From assembly GCF_001434335.1 (NCBI RefSeq), contig NZ_AZFM01000002.1:46603-110602 (forward strand): a stretch of DNA of 64,000 nt, written 5' to 3'. Source of the DNA: Lactobacillus kalixensis DSM 16043 (lineage in GTDB: Bacteria > Bacillota > Bacilli > Lactobacillales > Lactobacillaceae). This document shows positions 43,256 through 52,690 of this stretch, in pieces. The notes below the pieces were generated by a model. It was given only the letters and a program-made list of their open reading frames with translations. It made no database searches and had not been told where the DNA came from. Position 1 is the first letter of the stretch, and every line of letters begins with the position of its first letter. The position numbers and the translations under genes are program-made.

Positions 43256-43855
43256 TTATCTCTGTTGATTAGGGTGAAAATAATGGAAACGACAAACTGG
43301 ATAGTAACTCTCATCTCCACCAATTTGAACTTGTTCACCTTCGTAAACGGGTTTTCCATCGCAAACACGCAAATTCATTGTTGCCTTATGACCACAATAA
43401 TGACAGATTGTTTTCATTTCTTCAATCTTATCAGCATAAATCAATAAATTCTCACTACCTTCAAACAAATGATTTTGAAAATCATTCTTCAGTCCAAAGG
43501 TCATGACTGGAATATCTAATTCATCAACAATTCGCGCACATTCTAACACATGATGTTTTTTCAAAAACTGTGCTTCATCAATTAAAACACACGCAATCTT
43601 CCCATCACCTTTTTCCAAATCTTTTTGACTATTTTCTTTAACATAATCAAATAGATTCATTTCATCGGTTACTGGAACTGCATCACGATGTAAACCAATT
43701 CTTGAAGCAACAGTCCCGATGCCACTACGATCATCAAGACTACTAGTCATTAAAGCAATTTTACGTCCTTGTGCGTCATAATTGTGTGCAACTTTAAGAA
43801 TTTCGATTGATTTTCCACTGCTCATTGCACCATATCTAAAAAATAACTGTGCCAT
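43256..43855 (-). CDS. tdk: Thymidine kinase
   Basis: Tdk phosphorylates thymidine. The 199-residue protein has the P-loop GAMSSGKS (9-16), Walker [13 protein letters not shown], and the Zn site CHYCG near 150 with a further Cys/His pair (CRFHYFHP) at the C-terminus. It is first in the prfA-prmC-tsaC run; tdk upstream of prfA is a standard order in Firmicutes. Confidence 0.96.
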   Translation of the reverse strand: MAQLFFRYGAMSSGKSIEILKVAHNYDAQGRKIALMTSSLDDRSGIGTVASRIGLHRDAVPVTDEMNLFDYVKENSQKDLEKGDGKIACVLIDEAQFLKKHHVLECARIVDELDIPVMTFGLKNDFQNHLFEGSENLLIYADKIEEMKTICHYCGHKATMNLRVCDGKPVYEGEQVQIGGDESYYPVCRFHYFHPNQQR

Positions 43856-43998
43856 TGCGACTCCCCTTTAATAAAATATCCGTTTAATAGTATAGATGAA
43901 AAATGATTTTTATGCATTTAAACCGGCGTAAAAATCTCGTTTTAAATCTCGCTATATGCTATAGTAAAAAATAGTTTTGTATGTAGTGAGGGATTGAA

Positions 43999-45351
43999 AT
44001 GAATTTAAAATCAGGAATGGCTAAATTTGCTGGAAAATCTTCTTATTGGTTTTTACACAATGTTTTAAAAGGTGGAACCAGTTTTCCTGGTAAATTAGCA
44101 ATGAAAATTGATCCAAAGGTACTTAATTCTTTAGCCAAAGGCTATGAGACAATTATTGTAACAGGTACTAATGGTAAAACAATGACAACTGCATTAATTG
44201 TAGAAGCATTGAAGAAAAAATACGGGGATATTTTAACAAACCCTTCTGGATCTAATATGCAACAAGGGATCGTCACTGCCTTTTTAGCACATAAACACAA
44301 AAAAGTAGAACGTAAGATTGCTGTTTTGGAAGTTGATGAAGCTAATGTAAAAATGGTTACTGAATTGCTTCACCCTTCTGCATTTGTTTTAACTAATATT
44401 TTTCGTGATCAGATGGATCGTTATGGTGAAATTTATACCACTTATGAAAAAATCGTCAACGGGATTAAGTTAGAACCAAAGGCTAAAATTATTGCTAACG
44501 GTGATGCCAGCATTTTCTCGTCTGTTGACTTGCCTAATCCAAAAACTTATTTTGGTTTTAAACTTCCAGATGATCTTGAAAAAAACGACTTTAAAGCTCC
44601 AGTAAATACTGATGGCGTGCTTTGTCCTAAATGTGATCATATTCTTCATTACCACGAACGCGTCTACGCTAACTTAGGAGACTTCTTCTGCCCTAATTGT
44701 GGCTATCACCGTCCAGAATTAACTTATACGGTTAATAAAATAATTGAACAGACTCCAAATAATTTGAAGTTCCAGATGGGTGATAAAGATTACGCAATTA
44801 ATATCGGCGGTACTTACAATATTTACAATGCCCTGGCAGCTTATTCTGTCGCTCGTGAATTTGGTTTAAGTGATGAAGAAGTTGCTCAAGCTTTCGCTGA
44901 AAATAAGCGGATTTTTGGCCGACAAGAAATGATCCATTATGGTGACAAAGAAATTGATTTGATTTTGGTCAAAAATCCTGTCGGTTTGGATGAAGTTTTG
45001 CATATGCTTAATACTGAAAAAGATGACTACTCTTTAGTCACCCTCTTAAATGCTAACCATGCTGACGGAATTGATACATCCTGGATTTGGGACGCTGATT
45101 ACGAAGGTCTTAATAAATCAAAGATTAAGAAAGTAATCGTAGGCGGTCAGCGTTGGCACGATATGGGATTTAGACTTGAGATTGCTGGTTTTGAACCAGG
45201 TTCACTATTAACTAATCCTGATGATGACAGCTTAATTGAAGAAATTAAGAAATTACCGACTAAGAAGGTTTATATTTTATCAACTTATACTGCAATGCTT
45301 GCCCTTCGCAAGACCATGGCAGAAAAGAAGATCATTAAAGCTGGTATGTAA
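43999..45351 (+). CDS. murT: Lipid II isoglutaminyl synthase Mur-ligase subunit MurT
   Basis: MurT with GatD amidates the D-Glu of lipid II to D-isoglutamine. The 450 residues have the P-loop TGTNGKTMTT (about 56-65), a Cys4 zinc ribbon in the middle domain (CPKC...CPNC, about 208-238), a NIGGTYNIYNALAAYS region, and a C-terminal DUF1727 domain with ANHADGIDTSWIWDADY, which holds the Asp that works with GatD. No gatD follows in this window; a terminator ends the gene. GatD is usually adjacent to murT, so this is notable. Confidence 0.9.
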   Translation: MNLKSGMAKFAGKSSYWFLHNVLKGGTSFPGKLAMKIDPKVLNSLAKGYETIIVTGTNGKTMTTALIVEALKKKYGDILTNPSGSNMQQGIVTAFLAHKHKKVERKIAVLEVDEANVKMVTELLHPSAFVLTNIFRDQMDRYGEIYTTYEKIVNGIKLEPKAKIIANGDASIFSSVDLPNPKTYFGFKLPDDLEKNDFKAPVNTDGVLCPKCDHILHYHERVYANLGDFFCPNCGYHRPELTYTVNKIIEQTPNNLKFQMGDKDYAINIGGTYNIYNALAAYSVAREFGLSDEEVAQAFAENKRIFGRQEMIHYGDKEIDLILVKNPVGLDEVLHMLNTEKDDYSLVTLLNANHADGIDTSWIWDADYEGLNKSKIKKVIVGGQRWHDMGFRLEIAGFEPGSLLTNPDDDSLIEEIKKLPTKKVYILSTYTAMLALRKTMAEKKIIKAGM

Positions 45352-45368
45352 AAATTATTAATAGCAAT

Positions 45369-45412
45369 AAAAAAGACGCGCTTTATCAAAAATTGATTAG
45401 CGCGTCTTTTAA
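45369..45412. terminator. Bidirectional terminator between murT and the tRNA pair
   Basis: AAAGACGCGCT / AGCGCGTCTTT stem (11 bp) flanked by A and T runs. Confidence 0.93.
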
Positions 45413-45423
45413 TTAACCTAAAA

Positions 45424-45496
45424 TTGGGATATTGGGGCTCGAACCCAAACATCCAGGAACCAGAATCCTGTGCCTTACCAATTTGGCTATATCCCA
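45424..45496 (-). tRNA. tRNA-Gln (anticodon CUG)
   Basis: Read on the minus strand, acceptor TGGGATA / TATCCCA, anticodon arm CAGGA-TTCTGGT-TCCTG with anticodon CTG, and T arm TTGGG-TTCGAGC-CCCAA are all fully paired; discriminator is A and the CCA tail is not encoded. It decodes CAG. The terminal U1-A72 pair is the usual tRNA-Gln feature. Confidence 0.93.
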
Positions 45497-45501
45497 CTAA
45501 A

Positions 45502-45573
45502 TCACCCGTACGAGAATTGAACTCGTAACTCCACCTTGAGAGGGTGGCGTCTTAACCATTTGACCAACGGGCA
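45502..45573 (-). tRNA. tRNA-Glu (anticodon CUC)
   Basis: Read on the minus strand, the anticodon arm is CCACC-CTCTCAA-GGTGG with anticodon CTC, and the T arm ACGAG-TTCAATT-CTCGT is paired. The acceptor stem TGCCCGT / ACGGGTG has U1-G72 and G2-U71 wobbles in place of the expected Watson-Crick end, which is unusual. It decodes GAG. It lies 5 bases upstream of tRNA-Gln and shares its promoter. Confidence 0.85.
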
Positions 45574-45588
45574 AATTCAACAATGATA

Positions 45589-45617
45589 ATTATGCTTGTT
45601 TAAACTAGCGTTGTCAA
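45589..45617 (-). promoter_or_regulatory. Promoter of the tRNA-Glu/tRNA-Gln unit
   Basis: On the minus strand a perfect TTGACA (45612-45617) and CATAAT (45589-45594) with 17-bp spacing lie just before tRNA-Glu. It overlaps divergently with a TATAAT (45629-45634) that could serve the plus-strand serine hydrolase. Confidence 0.85.
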
Positions 45618-45663
45618 GTTCTTTTATCTATAATAGTGATTAGTTTTAATGAGGATGATGAAC

Positions 45664-46674
45664 ATGATAGATTATTTTGAGACGCAACATTTGATTGAAT
45701 CTATGGTTTCAGAGCGCGTGGTTCCAGGCATTAATTATGCCTTTTTAAAAAAAGATCAGGTATTTTCTTCAACCGTGGGTTTTGCCAGTATATATCCAGA
45801 AGTTTCTCAACTTAGCCCGTTTGCACAATATGATTTAGCTAGTTTAACTAAAGTATTAGCTACTGAAAACGTTTTGCTAAAATTATATGATCAAGGAAAA
45901 ATCAACTTTACAGAACCACTACATCAGTTTATTCCCGAATTTAAAGATGAGCGCATTCGACTCTACCACCTCCTAACTCATACAAGTGGGATTCGCGGCT
46001 GGATTGATCATCGCGATGAATTAAATCATGATGAACTACTTGATGCAATTATTCACCTACCAGTTACCAACGAATTTGAACACAAAATGCGTTATGCTGA
46101 TACAAATTTTATTTTACTTGGACAAGTTGTTAAAAAAATATTTCATGAATCAGTTCAAGAAATTGCAGTTAAAGAAGTCTTTGATCCAATGGACTTAACT
46201 GAAACCACTTTTCATCCCGAAATAGATAATTGTATTCCAACGGCTTTAGTCGACGGCAAGGTCTTAAAAGGCATACCTCATGATCCTAAAGCAAGACAAC
46301 TTGGGAGTGATTGCGGTTCTGCCGGTCTTTTTTCAACCATGGAAGATCTGATCAAATTTAGTCGTGGTTATCTAGGACTTGATAAAACAATCTTGCCTTT
46401 TAGTCAAAGCACTGTGACTCTGCTCTTTGACAATAAAAATCCTTCCGGTGTTAAACCGCGCTCTTGGGGTTGGGATTTGCGGTTTGATCCCAAAATGCAT
46501 TATCCAATCATCCTACATACTGGCTTTACTGGAACATTAATCATTTTGGATCGACTAAAACAAACTGGACTTATTCTATTAACCAATCGCATCCATCCAA
46601 CTGGACACAATCAAATTTTTCTTACTATGCGTGAAAAAATCATCCAAAGTTTTGTTAAAGAAAACGCAAAATAA
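45664..46674 (+). CDS. Serine hydrolase, class C beta-lactamase/PBP4-like
   Basis: I start at the ATG at 45664 (MIDYFETQHLIESMVSERVV), nine bases after a GAGG; earlier in-frame ATGs lie within that site. The 336-residue protein has the Ser-Lys motif SLTK in YDLASLTKVLATE (about 58-70), a Tyr-containing motif MRYADTNF (about 144) and HTG in ILHTGFTGT near the end. No signal peptide is visible, so it may be cytosolic. It could act on peptidoglycan fragments or esters; substrate unknown. Confidence 0.88.
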   Translation: MIDYFETQHLIESMVSERVVPGINYAFLKKDQVFSSTVGFASIYPEVSQLSPFAQYDLASLTKVLATENVLLKLYDQGKINFTEPLHQFIPEFKDERIRLYHLLTHTSGIRGWIDHRDELNHDELLDAIIHLPVTNEFEHKMRYADTNFILLGQVVKKIFHESVQEIAVKEVFDPMDLTETTFHPEIDNCIPTALVDGKVLKGIPHDPKARQLGSDCGSAGLFSTMEDLIKFSRGYLGLDKTILPFSQSTVTLLFDNKNPSGVKPRSWGWDLRFDPKMHYPIILHTGFTGTLIILDRLKQTGLILLTNRIHPTGHNQIFLTMREKIIQSFVKENAK

Positions 46675-46680
46675 CAAACA

Positions 46681-46717
46681 AAAAAAAGACGACTGTTACT
46701 CTCTTCAGTCGTCTTTT
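46681..46717. terminator. Bidirectional terminator between the serine hydrolase and MFS genes
   Basis: AAAAGACGACTG / CAGTCGTCTTTT stem (12 bp), placed between convergent genes. Confidence 0.93.
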
Positions 46718-46747
46718 ATTTCTCACATTTCATCCATTCAACTTATA

Positions 46748-48154
46748 TTATAAGCTATTTTTACGATTTACGTCTACTTTTTCTAAACTAAACATTCGCC
46801 AGTAACTATACAAAATAACGATACCTAAAGCAAAGGTAAAGCAGAATGCCGCTTGGCTACCCTCTGCAGTTAAAAATGAATATGAGTATCCACCTTTATT
46901 TTGCCAAATAGCCATGATTGAAGCTAAAATCGTTGTTCCCATTGATCCTGCTAATTGCTGGCTAGTTTGACAAACAGCCGTTGCATCAGCATGTAAACTA
47001 CCTGTTTGAATTTTAAGTGCTTCAGCCAAGGTGTTACTAAAAGCCATACGGTGTCCTAACATAAGAAGACCATAAAATACCATAATCATCATTGTAGTCA
47101 AATTCAATCCGTAAATTGCCAATAATAAGCTGCCAAGAGCCATTAAAATGCCGCCTAAATACAAAGGTAATTTTGCTCCCTTGGAATCATAAAGACGACC
47201 AAAAAATGGATTTAATAAACCAGCAATTATACTACCTGGAAGAAGTAAGAAACCAGCCACCAAAGATGTTTGATGACCTACAATTTGAGCATAGTTTGGC
47301 AATACAAAACTTGTACCGATATTAATAAATTGTAATAAAAAGTATGATACAGCGCCAAAAATAAAAGCTTTTTGTTTAAAAACAGCTAAATCTAACAACT
47401 TTTTATCTGATCTTTTTGACAAAAAGACAAATAAAACAAACAAGACAATCGCTGCAATCAAGAGCACCCATAAAAGAAGGTCTCCGATTCCATTACTGAT
47501 TTGGTTAACGCCTACGGTTAAACAAACAAACGCTCCTGAAAGAGTCAAAAAGCTCAAATAATCAAAACCATTATGCTTTTGTTCATGATATTGGCCAATA
47601 ACAAAAATTCCACAAACAAACACGAGCAAAGCGAGCAAGGATACGATGATAAATATCCACCGCCAGTTCATATAGTAGTTAATTAAACCACCAAACGCTG
47701 GGCCTATGGTCGGTGCCATCGCTACTACTAAGCCAGCAATTCCCATATAAAAGCCCCACTTTTTTCTCGGCATAATTTCTACAACCAAATTAAACATTAA
47801 TGGTGTGCTCAAGCCCGCTCCTAAAGCTGAAATTAATCGACCAATTAGTAAAATTGGAAAATTAGGAGCGAATGCACTGATCATGCTGCCAACAATAAAG
47901 CCAAGACAAGCCCAAATAAATAACTGTTTTGCAGTGAAACGCTCGTTTAAATATGACGAACAAATCATGATGATCGCGATCATTAATAAATAACCAGTTG
48001 TAGTCCACTGCACAACATTTAAGCTAACTCTAAATTGCGTCATCATTGTTGGAAAAGTGACATTTAAACTTGTTTCTGTCAAAATCCCCACAAATGACAT
48101 AAAAGCAGCTGCTAAAACAGCTAAAATATTTTTAGTAGTGTTCTCTTCTTTCAA
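46748..48154 (-). CDS. MFS drug:H+ antiporter (DHA2-type)
   Basis: The 468-residue protein has about 14 hydrophobic helices, a motif in GRLISALGAGLSTPLMFNLV (about 107-126), and motif C GIAGLVVAMAPTIGPAFGG (about 138-156) of drug:H+ antiporters. DHA2 members export many lipophilic compounds; the substrate here is unknown. It has its own gene space between the pgi terminator and the hydrolase terminator, so it is monocistronic. Confidence 0.92.
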   Translation of the reverse strand: MKEENTTKNILAVLAAAFMSFVGILTETSLNVTFPTMMTQFRVSLNVVQWTTTGYLLMIAIIMICSSYLNERFTAKQLFIWACLGFIVGSMISAFAPNFPILLIGRLISALGAGLSTPLMFNLVVEIMPRKKWGFYMGIAGLVVAMAPTIGPAFGGLINYYMNWRWIFIIVSLLALLVFVCGIFVIGQYHEQKHNGFDYLSFLTLSGAFVCLTVGVNQISNGIGDLLLWVLLIAAIVLFVLFVFLSKRSDKKLLDLAVFKQKAFIFGAVSYFLLQFINIGTSFVLPNYAQIVGHQTSLVAGFLLLPGSIIAGLLNPFFGRLYDSKGAKLPLYLGGILMALGSLLLAIYGLNLTTMMIMVFYGLLMLGHRMAFSNTLAEALKIQTGSLHADATAVCQTSQQLAGSMGTTILASIMAIWQNKGGYSYSFLTAEGSQAAFCFTFALGIVILYSYWRMFSLEKVDVNRKNSL

Positions 48155-48175
48155 AAAAATCTCCCCTCAAATTTC

Positions 48176-48213
48176 GCAAAATAAAAGAGTAGAAGTTCAA
48201 TTAACTCCTACCC
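48176..48213 (-). terminator. Terminator of pgi
   Basis: Minus-strand stem GGGTAGGAGTT / AACTTCTACTC (11 bp with two G-U pairs) and TTTTATTTT downstream. Confidence 0.8.
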
Positions 48214-48220
48214 TTTCTTT

Positions 48221-48236
48221 AATCAGCTAGCTGATT
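48221..48236. repeat. Perfect palindrome after pgi
   Basis: AATCAGCTAGCTGATT is a 16-base perfect palindrome 40 bases after the pgi stop, just before the terminator. It could be an mRNA 3' hairpin or a protein site. Confidence 0.5.
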
Positions 48237-48275
48237 ATATTAAAACGTATACTATCAAATATACTGAGTATGATA

Positions 48276-49613
48276 TTAAAGACGCTTAGTTAAGTCGTCA
48301 TGTAAATCTTCGTAGCCAGGCTTGTTAAGAAGACCAAACATGTTACGCTTGTAAGCTTCAACACCTGGTTGGTTGAATGGATTAATACCGTTAAGGTAAC
48401 CTGAAATACCAATTGCTAATTCGAAGAAGTAAATCATGTAACCTAAAGTGTGAGCAGTTTGATCTGGAATGTTAACAGTCATAACTGGAACACCACCATC
48501 AGTGTGGGCAAGAACAACACCTTCATAAGCACGGTCGTTTACGTAGTTTAAGCTCTTACCTTCCAAGAAGTTAAGTTGGTCCAAGTTCTTTTCATCACCA
48601 GGAATCTTAACATCATGACGTGGGTTTTCTACACGAATAACAGTTTCGAATAAATTACGAAGACCTTCTTGAATGTATTGACCAAGTGAGTGTAAATCAG
48701 TAGTAAAGTTAGCGCTTGATGGCCAGATACCCTTTTGATCCTTACCTTCTGATTCACCCATCAATTGCTTGCACCATTCACTAAACATTCTAAGGCTAGG
48801 TTCGTAGTTTTCAACAATTTCAGTAGTGTAACCCTTACGGTAAAGAATGTTACGAAGTGCAGCGTATTGGTAAGGTGATTCCTTGCTCAAATCAGTATCA
48901 GTGTAATCTGCACGAGCGTCAGCAGCACCCTTCATCAATTCGTCGATATCTGCACCTGAAGCAGCAATTGGAAGTAAACCAACAGCTGAAAGAACACTAT
49001 AACGACCACCAACATCATCAGGAACTACGAATTCTTCGTAACCTTCTGCGTCAGCTTCAGTCTTCAAAGCACCCTTTTGACGGTCAGTAGTTGCATAAAT
49101 TCTCTTAGCAGCTTCTTCTTTACCGTACTTGTTAATCAACTTTTCCTTGAAGATTCTAAATGCAACTGATGGTTCTGTAGTAGTACCAGACTTAGAAATA
49201 ACGTTGATACTAAAGTCCTTGTCACCTAACCATTCGATCAAATCGTAAAGGTATGAACCTGAAAGTGAGTTACCACAGAAAACAACGATTGGGTTGTCGC
49301 TTTCTTCCTTGCCGTAGAAGTTGCTGTTCAAGAATTCGATTGCAGCTTGAGCACCAAGGTATGAGCCACCGATACCAATACAAATCAAAACTTCTGAATC
49401 ACTTTGAATCTTCTTAGCAGCCTTCTTGATACGAGCAAATTCATCTTTGTCGTAATCAACTGGTAAATCAATCCAACCACGGAAATCTGCGCCGGCACCA
49501 GTACCTTCACGCAATTCTTGGTCAGCAGCATTAACCATAGCTTGCATTTCACTTAATTCATTTTCGTGAACAAAAGGTGTTAGTTTACTACTATCAAATT
49601 TAATTAAACTCAT
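48276..49613 (-). CDS. pgi: Glucose-6-phosphate isomerase
   Basis: Pgi interconverts glucose-6-phosphate and fructose-6-phosphate. The 445-residue enzyme has [16 protein letters not shown] (about 81-96), the sugar-phosphate motif [20 protein letters not shown] (about 140-159), [17 protein letters not shown] (about 200), the catalytic-Glu and His regions [11 protein letters not shown] and [12 protein letters not shown], and a C-terminal [13 protein letters not shown]. Highly expressed codon use fits a central glycolytic enzyme. Confidence 0.97.
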   Translation of the reverse strand: MSLIKFDSSKLTPFVHENELSEMQAMVNAADQELREGTGAGADFRGWIDLPVDYDKDEFARIKKAAKKIQSDSEVLICIGIGGSYLGAQAAIEFLNSNFYGKEESDNPIVVFCGNSLSGSYLYDLIEWLGDKDFSINVISKSGTTTEPSVAFRIFKEKLINKYGKEEAAKRIYATTDRQKGALKTEADAEGYEEFVVPDDVGGRYSVLSAVGLLPIAASGADIDELMKGAADARADYTDTDLSKESPYQYAALRNILYRKGYTTEIVENYEPSLRMFSEWCKQLMGESEGKDQKGIWPSSANFTTDLHSLGQYIQEGLRNLFETVIRVENPRHDVKIPGDEKNLDQLNFLEGKSLNYVNDRAYEGVVLAHTDGGVPVMTVNIPDQTAHTLGYMIYFFELAIGISGYLNGINPFNQPGVEAYKRNMFGLLNKPGYEDLHDDLTKRL

Positions 49614-49702
49614 AAATCTGCTTCCTAACTAGATATAAAATATTTATTTCACAAAACTATTTTAGCAATGTTAGTAAATTTATGCTAGTCTCACACAAGA
49701 TT

Positions 49703-50317
49703 TTAAAAATTATTTTTCATCCGTTTAAAGGCTTTAAATAATAGATATCCTGCAGTTACTCCGCAAGTGTTAAAAAAGACATCATCGATGTCTGAAACAC
49801 CGGTTTCAAGAAAGAACTGCAATGTTTCAATTATGACTGAGAAAAGCATCCCGACTCCCACTACTCTTAGAAAAGTTTGCTTTTTCGAAAAAACCAATGG
49901 TAATAAAAAGCCAATCGGCAAAAAGCAAAGAATATTGCCAAAACAATTGTAAATAAAATCAACTTTACTAGGTGCATATATTAATTTCCAAGTTTCTTTT
50001 AAAAACGACAAGTTGATCTCATTTAGTGGTCGGTTAAAGTGCCAATTTATTTGCCAAGGAAAGTACGAATCCCTAAAGGTTGTGAACATTAACACGAGCA
50101 AAATATAGAAAACTAAAACCCACACTCCTGCTTCTGATTTAATCGTTCTCCTTCTTCTAACACAAAGAAGCCAGGTTAAACGAATTATTGCAAAAATCAA
50201 AAAGTAAAAAAGTGTTTTGTCTAGAGCAAGTAACGTTAATTTAATAAGCGCAAAATGATTTATTCTTGTGGCATAAATTTTTGCCAAAATATTATATAGC
50301 GGTCCCAAAAAAAGCAT
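49703..50317 (-). CDS. VanZ-like family membrane protein
   Basis: The 204-residue protein has about five hydrophobic helices and the VanZ-type tail: SVIIETLQFFLETGVSDIDDVFFNTCGVTAGY (in part), with its acidic SDIDDVFFNTCG. Some VanZ proteins raise resistance to teicoplanin or lipoglycopeptides, but most in lactobacilli have no known job. It is divergent from the LTA-synthase-type gene. Confidence 0.9.
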   Translation of the reverse strand: MLFLGPLYNILAKIYATRINHFALIKLTLLALDKTLFYFLIFAIIRLTWLLCVRRRRTIKSEAGVWVLVFYILLVLMFTTFRDSYFPWQINWHFNRPLNEINLSFLKETWKLIYAPSKVDFIYNCFGNILCFLPIGFLLPLVFSKKQTFLRVVGVGMLFSVIIETLQFFLETGVSDIDDVFFNTCGVTAGYLLFKAFKRMKNNF

Positions 50318-50468
50318 ATATCCGATTTTCCTTAATAAATGATCTTGTCTATAAAGATTATACTCAATTTTGTAATAGACAAATCTTAAGAAAAATCAAA
50401 CTCTTACGAAAATATTGTCTAAATGCTGCAGAACCTTTAAAATTAAACTATCTAAAGGAGAAAAAATT

Positions 50469-52649
50469 TTGAAAAAATTTTCAATTTCAATTAAAGAATT
50501 TATCCAAACACGAACCGGCTTTTTAGTATTGCTGGTTCTTCTATTTTGGCTTAAGTATCTATTTGCAGCCTATTTTGATTTTAATTTAGGTCTTAGCGAT
50601 CCATATCAGCATATTATTATGTGGACTAGTCCATTAGGTGTATCAGTATTATTAATCAGTATTGGTTTCTATTTCCCAAGACCACTTGTTTCATATATAG
50701 TGATGCTGTTTATGGATTTTTTAAATACTGTTTTACTTTTTGCCAATATTCTATACTACCGACAATTTTCAGATTTTTTAACAGTAAAAACAATCGCCAA
50801 CACAAGTAAAGTTGCGCCAGGGCTCGGCAAAAGCGCGGTAGCATTGCTTCATCCAACTGATATCTTGATCTGGATTGACTTGGTTGTAGTTATTGCTTTA
50901 CTTTGTTTTAAAAAAATTAAGATCGATCAAAAATCATATGGTTTATCAACACCTTTTGCGATTACTTCTGTTGGAGCATTTTTACTTGGGTTAAACATGT
51001 TTATGGCTGAATCTTCAAGACCGCGTTTACTCCGAAACACCTTCGACAGATCTTATGTTGTTAAATATCTTGGTCTTGGAACCTATACCGCATATGATGG
51101 GATAAAGAGTGCTCAAACCGTCCAGGTAACACGCAATGCCAATTCAGCTGATTTAAACAAAATTATTAATTTTACGAAGAATAATCACGTTGCTGCAAAT
51201 AAAGAAATGTTTGGTAAAGAACGCGGTAAAAACGTTATTGTTATCCATCTGGAAAGCTTTCAGCAGTTTTTGATTAATCTTAAAATTAATGGTAAAGAAG
51301 TTACCCCATTTTTGAATTCTCTATACCGTAGCAAAAATACAATTAGTTTTAGTAATTTCTACCACCAAGTTGGTTTAGGTCGAACTAGTGATGCTGAAAA
51401 CATGCTAGAAACTGGTACTTACGGCATCTCTGATGGTTCTCTCTTTACTTCATTAGGTTCAGAAAACACTTTCCAAGCCGCTCCCCAAATTTTGCGGCAA
51501 AAAGGTTATACATCAGCTGTCTTTCATGGTAATGTTGGCACGTTTTGGAATCGAAACGATGTATATAAAAACTTTGGTTACAATTATTTCTTTGATCAAA
51601 ATTACTTCAGCAATGCCTCTTCTGACAGTATTGGTTATGGGTTAAAAGATAAATTGCTCTTTTCAGAAAGTATTAAGTATCTAGAACAGATGCAGCAACC
51701 TTTCTATGCAAAATATATTACTGTTACAAATCATATCCCATTTTCAATGGATCAAGAAGATCTAGATCCTAATTTCAAAACCACCAAGACAAGTGACACC
51801 ACCATTAATAATTACTTCCAGACTGCTCACTATTTGGATCAAGCAATTCGGGAATTTTTCAATTATTTAAAACGATCTGGCTTATACAAAAATACCATGG
51901 TACTCATTTATGGTGACCACTACGGTTTAAGTAACTCAGAATATCAAACTTTAGCACCAATTATTGGTGAAAGTGCAGATACTTGGAACGCTTTTAATAA
52001 TGTTCAGATGCAGCGTGTACCATTTATGATTCATGCAGCAAATTTAAACGGCTACAAAGATGACGATGTCTCTGGAGAAATTGATGTTTTACCTACCCTT
52101 TTGAATTTGTTAGGGATCGACAATAAGAATTACCTACAATTTGGTCAGAACCTGCTGTCACCAAATTATCAAAAATGGATTGTCTTTAGAAACGGAACCA
52201 TTGTGAGCCAACGTTACGTTATTATTGGTAATAAAGGCGTTAAAGGAACAGTATATGATCGAAAGAGTGGTAAACAAATTCTCCATTTTACTGATCAAGA
52301 AAAGAAGGAAATAACTGAATTAGCAAAAAAGGCAAGAGAGTCACTCAAATATTCAGATCTTCTAAATAGTCATAATTTGCTTCGATATTACACACCAGCA
52401 GGCTTTGTACCTACAGATCCATCACAATATGACTATTTAAATAATTTCCAGCAAATGCTTAAAGTTAGAAAGTATTTAGGAAAGCGTTCAACTTCACTCT
52501 ATAGTCAGAATCACGGTACAACAACCAAAATGTATTCAACTGATGCGCCAGAGTTACGTAATCGTCGTCAGGAAATTCTGAAGGTTCCTAAAAAAGTCCA
52601 AGATGGTACTCTAACTAATCAAAAAGATAAAAATACTAATGGAAAATAA
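50469..52649 (+). CDS. LTA synthase family sulfatase (LtaS-type)
   Basis: The start is a TTG at 50469 with AAAGGAGA upstream; the upstream ATG of the frame at 50415 has no RBS. The 726 residues comprise about five membrane helices in the first 190 residues and then a sulfatase domain. The metal motif is VIHLESFQQF, the nucleophile Thr lies in GLGRTSDAE, and later metal ligands are IYGDHYG and HGNVGTFWNRN. LtaS enzymes polymerise glycerol-phosphate lipoteichoic acid. It may be the main synthase or a paralogue; the window does not tell. Confidence 0.9.
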   Translation: MKKFSISIKEFIQTRTGFLVLLVLLFWLKYLFAAYFDFNLGLSDPYQHIIMWTSPLGVSVLLISIGFYFPRPLVSYIVMLFMDFLNTVLLFANILYYRQFSDFLTVKTIANTSKVAPGLGKSAVALLHPTDILIWIDLVVVIALLCFKKIKIDQKSYGLSTPFAITSVGAFLLGLNMFMAESSRPRLLRNTFDRSYVVKYLGLGTYTAYDGIKSAQTVQVTRNANSADLNKIINFTKNNHVAANKEMFGKERGKNVIVIHLESFQQFLINLKINGKEVTPFLNSLYRSKNTISFSNFYHQVGLGRTSDAENMLETGTYGISDGSLFTSLGSENTFQAAPQILRQKGYTSAVFHGNVGTFWNRNDVYKNFGYNYFFDQNYFSNASSDSIGYGLKDKLLFSESIKYLEQMQQPFYAKYITVTNHIPFSMDQEDLDPNFKTTKTSDTTINNYFQTAHYLDQAIREFFNYLKRSGLYKNTMVLIYGDHYGLSNSEYQTLAPIIGESADTWNAFNNVQMQRVPFMIHAANLNGYKDDDVSGEIDVLPTLLNLLGIDNKNYLQFGQNLLSPNYQKWIVFRNGTIVSQRYVIIGNKGVKGTVYDRKSGKQILHFTDQEKKEITELAKKARESLKYSDLLNSHNLLRYYTPAGFVPTDPSQYDYLNNFQQMLKVRKYLGKRSTSLYSQNHGTTTKMYSTDAPELRNRRQEILKVPKKVQDGTLTNQKDKNTNGK

Positions 52650-52651
52650 AG

Positions 52652-52690
52652 AACAGCTAGTTTTTTCAAAACTAGCTGTTTTCTTTTGTT
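52652..52690. terminator. Bidirectional terminator overlapping the kinase stop codon
   Basis: AACAGCTAGTTTT / AAAACTAGCTGTT stem (13 bp) with T-rich run. The stop codon of the minus-strand kinase at 52672 lies inside this stem. Confidence 0.92.

Noticed and set aside
50415..50468. Longer N-terminus for the LTA-synthase-type protein from ATG 50415
   Set aside because: No RBS; the added residues are charged and precede the AAAGGAGA that serves the TTG at 50469.
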